7,100 nucleotides of DNA from Nitrosospira multiformis (GTDB lineage Bacteria; Pseudomonadota; Gammaproteobacteria; Burkholderiales; UBA11063). The DNA is taken from assembly GCA_020726205.1 (NCBI GenBank), contig DYTA01000057.1:1-7100 (forward strand), read 5' to 3'. Position numbers and translations under genes: made by a program. Below, piece after piece: positions 1-6,179 of the stretch (position 1 is the first letter of the stretch; each line of letters opens with the position of its first letter). Below the pieces are notes generated by a model. That model had not been told where the DNA came from, searched no databases, and was given only the letters and a program-made list of their open reading frames with translations.

Positions 1-351
1 TTTACGAGTAATTGCATGCGCTATATATTCAGGAAATAATCGCTCAATACTATTTAAATTAAATGGAACAGGAACTAAAATCCCATCAACATAAGCACAA
101 ACTTTGTGTTGATAAGATTTCCACTCAGTAAATTGTGACAAATATTCCCAAATACTTTTATCATGAGTATGAAAAACTCTTGGTCCATATTTATGAACCA
201 ATAAACCATCCTGATTATATTGGTCATAACAATTTCCACCAATATGATTACGCTGTTCAATAATTAAAACTCGTTTATTTAATTGACTAGCAATTCGCTC
301 GGCTAGAACTGAACCAGTAAATCCTGCACCTACTACTATATAATCAAACAT
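1..351 (-). CDS. glf: UDP-galactopyranose mutase, N-terminal part (cut by left window edge)
   Basis: Flavoenzyme that interconverts UDP-galactopyranose and UDP-galactofuranose in the cytoplasm, supplying the Galf donor for surface glycans. Only the first 117 codons are in the window, out of about 370-400 usual for the family, and the reading frame is open to base 1. Visible marks are the FAD-binding Rossmann start VVGAGFTG (GxGxxG at residues 8-13), the IEQRNHIGGN segment (31-40) that follows the second beta strand, HKYGPRVFHT (53-62), and the VPVPFNLNSIE stretch (93-103). In many bacterial Glf proteins the third motif reads YG(A/P)HIFHT, so the first histidine is arginine here. The start is ATG at 351-349, preceded by a good Shine-Dalgarno sequence (GTGGAGA, 358-364; 7 nt from GGAG to ATG). 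It lies 14 bp downstream of the wbaP-like gene and is almost certainly cotranscribed with it. Family assignment is secure; activity cannot be judged from this fragment. Confidence 0.95.
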   Translation of the reverse strand, partial: MFDYIVVGAGFTGSVLAERIASQLNKRVLIIEQRNHIGGNCYDQYNQDGLLVHKYGPRVFHTHDKSIWEYLSQFTEWKSYQHKVCAYVDGILVPVPFNLNSIERLFPEYIAHAITRK

Positions 352-365
352 AAAATTTCTCCACT

Positions 366-1778
366 CTAGTATGCCCCGCTACGCTTGAGGACTACACCAA
401 CTGTTTTTACTAAAATCACAATATCATACCACAGTGACCAATTTTTAACATACCAACCATCTAAACGTACACGATCAACATAATCAGTATCGCTACGTCC
501 ACTAACCTGCCATAAACCAGTTATTCCTGGCAAAACTAACTGATAATAATAAAAACCTTCTTCATAACGAGCTATTTCTTCATTTACTATTGGACGAGGA
601 CCAACAAGACTCATATTACCCAATAAAACATTAAAAAGTTGAGGTAACTCATCTAAACTTGTTTCACGCAACCAGCGCCCAATTGGAGTAACTCGTGGGT
701 CATTTTTTAACTTAAAATTGAGCAACCATTCAGCTTTAGCTTCTGGGTTATTGGCTAATAATTCAGCTAATAATTCTTTACTATTTGGATACATTGATTG
801 AAATTTTAAGCAATAAAAGGGGTTGCCATGCTTTCCAATACGTTGATGACGATAAAATACCGATGTTTTTGAACCAAACCTAATAATCAATGCAATACTA
901 ATAAAAACTGGAGATAATAACAATATAGCGACACTACCTATCAATAAATCAAATAAGCGTTTAACAATCGCATTAACATTTCTAGCTAAATTATTATTTA
1001 AACGCAACACTAATTGATCATTGCCAAAAAAATGGTCTATTTCAGCACCATATAATGCTAAACCACTTATTTCAGGTACAACTAGTAAAGACAAACAATT
1101 ATGTTGTAAATAATTAATTAAGTTAATCTGAGAGTTTAATTGATTATTATCTAATGCGATAATAATATCGCATTGATTATTTATTACTAGGATCTGCTTT
1201 AATTCTGCAATTGATAAAATAGGAATATCATTAAATTTTTCTGAATAAAAATTACCATCACTTAAAGAGCTTAAACCAACTAATTTATACCCCATTAAAC
1301 GGTTACATGCAAATAATTTATAAGCGTTATATGCAGTTTCACCAGTACCAATAATATATAAATCACGTTGCCATAAGTTAGCTTTAATCAAGATAGATTT
1401 AATCATAACTCGCAAAAAAGGTGCAATTACTCCAAAGGTTAGCCAAAAACCAATGATTAATACCTTTAATGAACCTTTACCAAGCACAAAAGCTAAACCA
1501 AGGTTGATTAGCAATAAAAATCCAACAATTAGCCAAATTTGGCGTAATTCCTCCCAAAATGGACGACGTTTTGAATAATGTTCACGATAAGCAAAAGCTA
1601 ACAGTAACAGTATTCCCAAAAATTTAGTAATTCCAGGATTAAAAAAATTTAACATGGAACTACTAGATAAATCCTGATGATAAAATTGCGTAACTAAAAT
1701 GCCTAAAATAAATGCTAATAGCATACTTAAAGCATCGCTAGCAACCAATGCAAAACGCTGTAACCAAAATAAATTCAT
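366..1778 (-). CDS. wbaP: Undecaprenyl-phosphate hexose-1-phosphate transferase, WbaP type (initiating glycosyltransferase)
   Basis: Membrane enzyme that starts repeat-unit synthesis by moving a sugar-1-phosphate from its UDP-sugar to undecaprenyl phosphate at the inner leaflet; the characterised WbaP uses UDP-galactose. The 470-residue length is close to Salmonella WbaP (476). The N-terminal third has about four hydrophobic segments (near 8-30, 48-64, 80-100, 105-124), with the WbaP-like REHYSKRRPFWEELR motif at 65-79. A Rossmann-like middle domain begins with YIIGTGETAYNAY (141-153). The C-terminal bacterial sugar transferase domain starts near KRLFDLLIGS (273-282) and carries LKFQSM (324-329), RETSLDELPQL with the catalytic Asp-Glu pair (D376, E377), GNMSLVGPRP (387-396), PGITGLWQVSGR (417-428) and the WbaP-like end SGAY. 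K325 and D376 are 51 residues apart, the spacing I recall for the essential Lys and Asp of Salmonella WbaP. Start ATG 1778; GAAGGA lies 12 nt upstream, a rather long spacing. It follows the VTT gene by 7 bp. Galactose specificity is inferred from the family and the glf neighbour; glucose or another hexose is possible. Confidence 0.9.
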   Translation of the reverse strand: MNLFWLQRFALVASDALSMLLAFILGILVTQFYHQDLSSSSMLNFFNPGITKFLGILLLLAFAYREHYSKRRPFWEELRQIWLIVGFLLLINLGLAFVLGKGSLKVLIIGFWLTFGVIAPFLRVMIKSILIKANLWQRDLYIIGTGETAYNAYKLFACNRLMGYKLVGLSSLSDGNFYSEKFNDIPILSIAELKQILVINNQCDIIIALDNNQLNSQINLINYLQHNCLSLLVVPEISGLALYGAEIDHFFGNDQLVLRLNNNLARNVNAIVKRLFDLLIGSVAILLLSPVFISIALIIRFGSKTSVFYRHQRIGKHGNPFYCLKFQSMYPNSKELLAELLANNPEAKAEWLLNFKLKNDPRVTPIGRWLRETSLDELPQLFNVLLGNMSLVGPRPIVNEEIARYEEGFYYYQLVLPGITGLWQVSGRSDTDYVDRVRLDGWYVKNWSLWYDIVILVKTVGVVLKRSGAY

Positions 1779-1785
1779 TTTTAAA

Positions 1786-2505
1786 TTAAATCCTTCTGCG
1801 ATTTTTTTTGTTACGGAAAATTTTTACCAGATTAGGAATTAAAATTAGCATAGCAAGTAAAACTAAAGGTACCCAGATATGTGGCTCAGTCAGCATAGCC
1901 ATAGTGATTGGCTGATTTTCATTTAAATGTGTTCTAACTCCATTACCGATAAGTACATAAACAATAGAGGTTGGAATTATACCAATAAAGGTTGTTACAG
2001 CAAAAACACTAAAGGAAATACCTAAAACTGCTGCTAGAATATTTATTAACCAAAATGGAACAACAGGAATGAAACGTAAACCAATCAGATTAATTGCAGT
2101 AGAACGTAATCCGCCATCACGCATAATTACACTATGTAAATGTCCAAATTTACGATGAAAAATATCAAATAGCAGAAAACGGACTAGAGTGAAATTCAAT
2201 AATGCTCCGCTAAGATAGCAAAACAACACCAAGCAAGATCCATAAACTGGTCCATAGATAAATCCAGCTAACAAATCAAATAAAATAGTGCCTGGAACAC
2301 ATAATGCAATTAAAACAATATATGTAATAATATAACCGACAAGAAACTCAAGCAAATGACTTTGTTCAAATTGTAAAATTTGATTATGATAATGATTGAA
2401 GCTATCTAAATTTAGATAACGATATAAATCAGTTTTGCGCAAAATAATAACCATTAAAGTAATTATAATTGCTACACCAAGTAACTTGATCCAAGTTTTT
2501 TTCAT
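1786..2505 (-). CDS. VTT-domain (TVP38/TMEM64, DedA-like) inner-membrane protein
   Basis: Polytopic membrane protein of 239 residues, the length of E. coli YdjX and YdjZ, which are TVP38/TMEM64 proteins. An N-terminal hydrophobic anchor (about 7-22) is followed by hydrophobic stretches near 52-70, 73-110, 135-160, 162-190 and 210-227, and a basic tail (KIFRNKKNRRRI). VTT hallmarks are PGTILFDLLAGFIYGPVYGS (71-90), the glycine and arginine in the following helix (G100, R109), and RFIPVVPFWLIN (144-155) followed by FIGIIPTSIVYVLIGNG (173-189). Members of the wider VTT/DedA superfamily act as lipid scramblases or transporters, and some bacterial DedA proteins help recycle undecaprenyl phosphate; TVP38 proteins themselves are poorly characterised. 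Its place 7 bp before a WbaP-type enzyme, which consumes undecaprenyl phosphate, makes a lipid-carrier role attractive but unproven. The ATG at 2505 has no strong Shine-Dalgarno sequence. A candidate promoter lies just upstream, so this may be the first gene of a VTT-wbaP-glf transcript. Confidence 0.85.
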   Translation of the reverse strand: MKKTWIKLLGVAIIITLMVIILRKTDLYRYLNLDSFNHYHNQILQFEQSHLLEFLVGYIITYIVLIALCVPGTILFDLLAGFIYGPVYGSCLVLFCYLSGALLNFTLVRFLLFDIFHRKFGHLHSVIMRDGGLRSTAINLIGLRFIPVVPFWLINILAAVLGISFSVFAVTTFIGIIPTSIVYVLIGNGVRTHLNENQPITMAMLTEPHIWVPLVLLAMLILIPNLVKIFRNKKNRRRI

Positions 2506-2541
2506 AAAATATCTTTGCTGATTAATAACAAATAAAGCAAT

Positions 2542-2568
2542 ATTATACTAGGTTTTATTGAATACACT
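2542..2568 (-). promoter_or_regulatory. Candidate sigma-70-type promoter before the VTT gene
   Basis: The 76-bp gap between the GT9 gene and the VTT gene (2506-2581) is the only intergenic space above 14 bp in the window. It contains a perfect minus-strand TATAAT at 2542-2547. The best -35 match upstream is weak: CTGAAG lies at 19 bp spacing, with GAAGTG at 17 bp. A start site near 2535 would leave a leader of about 30 nt before the ATG at 2505. No GC-rich hairpin followed by a T run is seen in the gap, so read-through from the upstream genes is also likely. In DNA this AT-rich a TATAAT can arise by chance; the call rests on its position in the only sizeable gap. Confidence 0.4.
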
Positions 2569-2581
2569 TCAGCAGAAATAG

Positions 2582-3604
2582 TTAAGACAGAATGTTTTTA
2601 ATATTTAACCGTTGAAAATATTTGGGTTCGGGATTTTGTTGACAACCATTTAGTTGATAATCTGGATTATAAATATCTTGATCCGTCCAATATGCGGAAT
2701 GGCGTAAATAATTTAAAGGTAGAATATGAGCAGGGTTGCTTGGTCCAAAAAAAGCACTTAATCGTTCACCTATCTTTTGTGCAACCGCTAAATGCATTGC
2801 ACCACAATCTGTAACATAACAATGTTCTGCTCGAGAAAATAAATAACTTGAAGCTGCCAAATTCAATTTACCTGCCAGATTGATTAATTTAAGACCCGCA
2901 TTTAAAACTTCAATATATTCTTGATTATTTGCAAAATCAAGCTCAGATCCAGCTAATATAACAGTTCTTCCAGCCTTCAATAACTCTCGTAATAACTCAT
3001 AGATTTTATTTTCAGGTAACATTCGTAAACCAGCTTTTTCATACGCATTATTTCCACCACTATTAACTACCACAACAAATGAATATAACTGATATTGGTT
3101 AAGGTAAGTATCAACAAGTTGTTTATCCTTAGTTGTTACAAATAAATCCAAATAAATATCAGCATAATCTACTTGAGCTAAATTACTAGCTTTCAATAAA
3201 TCAAGATAATAAAGAGCATGATAACGTTCAACATTATTATAAATAACGGCATGATTTAGCAATTTTTTAGAAAATTTTTCTCGAATATACCCAACTGTTG
3301 GTGCATCAATAATTTTTGCAAGAAAATTAAAATACCAATGCTTATCTAACACAAAGACATAATCATAATCTTCACGAATCAGAATTAATTGTTTAACTAA
3401 TCCTAAGCTACCTAGTAAACTAAATGCACGATCAGGCAAAATTATTTTATTATCTACATATGGATTGTTAAGCAATGCACTGCTAGCTGACTTACCTACG
3501 ATAATATCAATATGACAACGTAATTTTTTCTTAAGTTGACGAATTAATGGAGTAGCCATTAATAAGTCACCAATTGCCCCACGTTTAATTAATAATATTT
3601 TCAT
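2582..3604 (-). CDS. GT9 family glycosyltransferase (ADP-heptose:LPS heptosyltransferase-like)
   Basis: Probable cytoplasmic GT-B fold glycosyltransferase of CAZy family GT9, whose known members mostly add heptose to lipid A-core in Gram-negatives. With the start chosen here it has 340 residues, normal for the family. The N-terminal motif KRGAIGDLLMATP (7-19) places an aspartate at position 13, equivalent to the catalytic Asp of E. coli WaaC. The C-terminal half has VVVNSGGNN (178-186; usually NPGAS-like), VILAGSELD (215-223), TDCGAMHLAVA (265-275; usually D(S/T)GPMHLA) and FFGPSNPAHILP (285-296). A longer reading adds 12 residues upstream (to 3640), but the ATG at 3604 is preferred: it begins the family's standard MKILLIKRG, has AAGGA 8 nt upstream, and overlaps the preceding stop in ATGA, which implies translational coupling. 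Donor sugar is unknown; in this cluster it may act on a repeat unit rather than the core. Confidence 0.87.
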   Translation of the reverse strand: MKILLIKRGAIGDLLMATPLIRQLKKKLRCHIDIIVGKSASSALLNNPYVDNKIILPDRAFSLLGSLGLVKQLILIREDYDYVFVLDKHWYFNFLAKIIDAPTVGYIREKFSKKLLNHAVIYNNVERYHALYYLDLLKASNLAQVDYADIYLDLFVTTKDKQLVDTYLNQYQLYSFVVVVNSGGNNAYEKAGLRMLPENKIYELLRELLKAGRTVILAGSELDFANNQEYIEVLNAGLKLINLAGKLNLAASSYLFSRAEHCYVTDCGAMHLAVAQKIGERLSAFFGPSNPAHILPLNYLRHSAYWTDQDIYNPDYQLNGCQQNPEPKYFQRLNIKNILS

Positions 3605-4476
3605 AATTTTAATCCTTGCCAAAAAGCAGGAACTCGCCACTTAAACTCTTGCCAACTATATTTTCCAGTTAAAACTGACACACACATCCCTAAAGCATAC
3701 TTTAGTAAGTATTCCATTTTTTTGTATCCATGAAAATGTTTACAAATAAAATAAACTCTATTCCGTGTGCCATAACTAGCTCCTACTTTACTTGTTGCAC
3801 CACCAGTTAAACTACTAACTTTATGATAAAGCTTGCTAGTTGGACTGTACAATAATTTAAGTCCAGATTGTTTTGCCCGATAAAACCAATCCGCATCTTC
3901 ACTATAAATAAAATATCTTTCATCCAATAAACCAACTGTTTTCAATGCACACCTAGTAATTAAAACACAACACATTGGTACAAAATCACAATAATAATCT
4001 TTATTATATTGACCACAGTCCACCTCATTTTCGCCTCGTTGATAAGCCGCCCAAGCCAAACTAGGTTTAAAACCACCACCAGCGGCCCAGATCTTATTTT
4101 GTGGTTGAAAATATAACATTTTGGGCGCATAAATATCAGCTAACTTCAGTTTTGAGTGTAATACCAATGACTCTAAAAACACCTCATCAAACTCAACATC
4201 ATTATTAATTAACATCACAGATGCACATCCATCACGCAATGCTTGTGTTATACCAATATTGCATCCTTTGGCAAATCCAACATTTGTATTTTGTGCAAGA
4301 TTATAAATAGGTAAGTCTGAAAATTTAGCCACTAAATCTAATGTATCATCTGATGATGCACTATCAACAAGATATAATACCCAGTCATGATATGTTTGCC
4401 TACTAAGACTTTGCAAAAACTGCTTAATTACAATTGTACTATTATAAGTAACTGTCACAATACCAATATTTGCCAT
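3601..4476 (-). CDS. GT2 family glycosyltransferase, WbbL/rhamnosyltransferase-like
   Basis: Inverting GT-A glycosyltransferase, 291 residues, of the group that includes the rhamnosyltransferase WbbL (COG1216 type), expected to work on lipid-linked precursors at the cytoplasmic membrane face. Motifs in order: GIVTVTYNS (5-13), VDSASSDDT (37-45; nucleotide-binding aspartates), NVGFAKGCNIGI (65-76), INNDVEFD (90-97; NND replaces DxD, as is common in WbbL-like proteins), VPMCCVLITR (166-175), and VGLLDERYFIYSEDADWFYR (181-200) with the SED catalytic-base region. The C-terminal part has a moderately hydrophobic segment near 257-270. The ATG at 4476 is 6 bp after the stop of the upstream RgpF-like gene and has no recognisable Shine-Dalgarno sequence, so translation probably depends on reinitiation. 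The TGA overlaps the next ATG in ATGA. Rhamnose is a guess from the relatives and the RgpF neighbours; the sugar cannot be read from sequence. Confidence 0.9.
   Translation of the reverse strand: MANIGIVTVTYNSTIVIKQFLQSLSRQTYHDWVLYLVDSASSDDTLDLVAKFSDLPIYNLAQNTNVGFAKGCNIGITQALRDGCASVMLINNDVEFDEVFLESLVLHSKLKLADIYAPKMLYFQPQNKIWAAGGGFKPSLAWAAYQRGENEVDCGQYNKDYYCDFVPMCCVLITRCALKTVGLLDERYFIYSEDADWFYRAKQSGLKLLYSPTSKLYHKVSSLTGGATSKVGASYGTRNRVYFICKHFHGYKKMEYLLKYALGMCVSVLTGKYSWQEFKWRVPAFWQGLKL
3613..3617 (-). promoter_or_regulatory. Shine-Dalgarno sequence that fixes the GT9 start
   Basis: AAGGA on the minus strand lies inside the last codons of the upstream GT2 gene, 8 nt before the ATG at 3604-3602. 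The alternative ATG at 3640 lies further upstream and would put this site inside the coding region. This supports the shorter, 340-residue GT9 product. Confidence 0.7.
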
Positions 4477-4482
4477 ATTATT

Positions 4483-5316
4483 TTATTTATTTTCAAAAAG
4501 GTTACATGGATAATTACTATAACGTTCAACATTAGCAATAATTTGTTGTGCGGTTTGCCAATTATCACTAAATAATGATTTTTTAATCAACGGTAATTGA
4601 TATTTTTGTATACTATAATCATATAAACTCAGTGTTTTATCTATTCGAGCTAATGGCTCCCCAAGCGTTTTCCACGAATAACGACTTAATGTAAATTTTC
4701 GTTCAAACCAATAAATATAAGCCTTACGCAGTATTATTTTATACCATGGTAGTAAGTAATTTTTATGTGGAACAATAGAGTTCCAACTAAATCCAGCTTT
4801 AATTAAACATTGAGATAATCCTACTTCATAATTACGAATAATGTTATCTTTATTCTTCAAAATAGTTACATCTTGCCAAAATTGCTTAAATTGAGGAGAG
4901 TTAATTACTAATTGATTAAAAACTAAAAAATAACTTTGTAGATGAAACTGTGGACGAGATAACGCACTAATCCCCAAAAAGTTAGCGTTACTAACATTCA
5001 TTCGTTGAAACATTGGTTTCAAATCAAATATTGGACCATAGCAACTATCATTGCATAAAATTAGTTGTTCAACTTTTGATAAATCACCAATCGCATTAAT
5101 ACCAATTTTATAGCTATAAAAATCATGTCCGCAGTTGTCACGCAAGATAACATCAGAACAATATAGCTTTAGTTGCTGAATATCATCAGTTGATAAAGCA
5201 GATGTCGTTACACAGATTATTTCATCACATACTGCACTTAATTGACTTAGATAATATTTCACGTACTCTTGCACTTGATTATATTTATCATAATGGGCAA
5301 AAACTGCTATTTTCAT
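4483..5316 (-). CDS. RgpF-like protein (rhamnan synthesis F family), N-terminal module only
   Basis: A 277-residue protein matching the N-terminal half of the rhamnan synthesis F family (PF05045 type), probable glycosyltransferases first known from streptococcal rhamnan assembly. Recognisable features are VFAHYDKYNQVQEYVKYYL (5-23), a strand ending EIICVTTSAL (32-41), ILRDNCGHDFYSYKIGI (57-73) with the DNxGxD motif, LILCNDSCYGP (85-95), and HLQSYFLVF (125-133) followed by FKQFWQDV (143-150) and NYEVGLSQCLIKAGF (162-176). The tail (190-277) is rich in basic and aromatic residues. Full RgpF proteins are about 580 residues and add a second module containing HLHTKK-type and (S/T)MFWAR-type motifs, which this gene lacks. 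The ATG overlaps the stop of the upstream GT2 gene in ATGA; no good Shine-Dalgarno sequence is visible, so coupling is likely. Ends are clean and no frameshift is seen, so it looks like a genuine short form. Confidence 0.83.
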   Translation of the reverse strand: MKIAVFAHYDKYNQVQEYVKYYLSQLSAVCDEIICVTTSALSTDDIQQLKLYCSDVILRDNCGHDFYSYKIGINAIGDLSKVEQLILCNDSCYGPIFDLKPMFQRMNVSNANFLGISALSRPQFHLQSYFLVFNQLVINSPQFKQFWQDVTILKNKDNIIRNYEVGLSQCLIKAGFSWNSIVPHKNYLLPWYKIILRKAYIYWFERKFTLSRYSWKTLGEPLARIDKTLSLYDYSIQKYQLPLIKKSLFSDNWQTAQQIIANVERYSNYPCNLFENK

Positions 5317-6179
5317 TTAATTATTAACTTTACTAAATATTTAAGTAACCAGATCCAACCAAATTTTTGTTGAATCCAAACCATTAGTTTATAATTAATT
5401 GGCTTTCGTTTTAGAATTACATTATAGTATTGTTGTGCAAAATATAAATCAACATCATTATTAAAATAATCTAAATTAGCTAAAGCATCTAAATCTAGCA
5501 AATGACGTTGTGCACTTACGGTTATACTAGTTTGTGAAATAGCACCGACTTGATTATTCGCATGTTGACGATAACTCATTAAAGGTAAATTCAAATAAAT
5601 AAGCTTATCTTGTTTTGATGCCAAAATTGCTAAAACTCGATCATGAACAGTTGTGCCTAACGGAAACTTATTTTCGATTAAATTAAATAGCTCTCTTTTA
5701 AACAATGCAGTGCAACCAGTTACATTATTTTCAATTAAATATTGAGCATAGCTATTAATATGATGCTTACATGAATTAAAATAAGATGACTTAATTATTT
5801 GCCCTGTTTCATCAATTAAATTTGCATCAGAATGAATTAACCAATTATTACCAATATTAGCCATTAACTGTTCAATTTTATTTGGAAACCAAATATCATC
5901 TTGATCACACAGCGCAATATACTCGCCACGAGCAATGTTTATGGCAATTTCAAATGTTGCTACTAATCCAAGATTTACTGAGTTATGCACCAAAGAATAA
6001 TTTGGATATGATTTAACGTATTTTTCTAAATATTCATAACTGCCATCACTAGAAGCGTCATCAACAATAATAACCTCTAAATTAGAATAAGTTTGCGATG
6101 CTAAACTTAACATCTGATACTCAATAAATTGCTGACCATTATAACAAGCAACAACAATTGAAACAAGAGGTTCACGCAT
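5313..6179 (-). CDS. GT2 family glycosyltransferase (CDQDD-type)
   Basis: Inverting GT-A glycosyltransferase of 288 residues, near the usual size for its subgroup, which includes many O-antigen and rhamnan transferases. Motifs are VSIVVACYNGQQFI (6-19), VIIVDDASSDGS (36-47), NLGLVATFEIAINIARGEYI (69-88), ALCDQDDIWFPNKIEQL (89-105) carrying the metal-binding DxD equivalent, VTGCTALFKREL (153-164), TTVHDRVLAILA (176-187) with HD at the usual catalytic-base position, and LPLMSYRQHANNQVGA (198-213). There is no signal peptide. A hydrophobic, aromatic C-terminal end (WIQQKFGWIWLLKYLVKLII) probably attaches the enzyme to the membrane. The ATG at 6179 shares one base with the stop of the upstream RgpF gene (TAATG), and the TGA overlaps the next gene in ATGA. 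Donor and acceptor cannot be named; a deoxyhexose such as rhamnose is plausible from the neighbours. Confidence 0.9.
   Translation of the reverse strand: MREPLVSIVVACYNGQQFIEYQMLSLASQTYSNLEVIIVDDASSDGSYEYLEKYVKSYPNYSLVHNSVNLGLVATFEIAINIARGEYIALCDQDDIWFPNKIEQLMANIGNNWLIHSDANLIDETGQIIKSSYFNSCKHHINSYAQYLIENNVTGCTALFKRELFNLIENKFPLGTTVHDRVLAILASKQDKLIYLNLPLMSYRQHANNQVGAISQTSITVSAQRHLLDLDALANLDYFNNDVDLYFAQQYYNVILKRKPINYKLMVWIQQKFGWIWLLKYLVKLIIK

Noticed and set aside
75..260. 61-codon minus-strand reading frame inside glf
   Set aside because: It overlaps the clear Glf frame, has no recognisable motif and no ribosome site; it is an out-of-frame shadow.
2516..2574. Inverted repeat TGCTGA/TCAGCA (2516-2521 and 2569-2574) as a possible operator or terminator
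   Set aside because: Arms of only 6 bp are separated by 47 bp, with no T run after the second arm; expected by chance.
3605..3640. Longer GT9 start with 12 extra residues
   Set aside because: The family start motif, the AAGGA site and the ATGA overlap all favour the ATG at 3604.
4387..4575. 62-codon plus-strand reading frame
   Set aside because: It lies antisense across the end of the RgpF-like gene and the start of the WbbL-like gene, both well supported by motifs, and its composition is low-complexity Ile/Asn/Thr.
5313..6179. Overlapping ends of neighbouring genes as signs of frameshift or pseudogenes
   Set aside because: Overlaps are 1 or 4 bp stop-start junctions (TAATG, ATGA) typical of coupled operon genes, and all products keep full motif sets.
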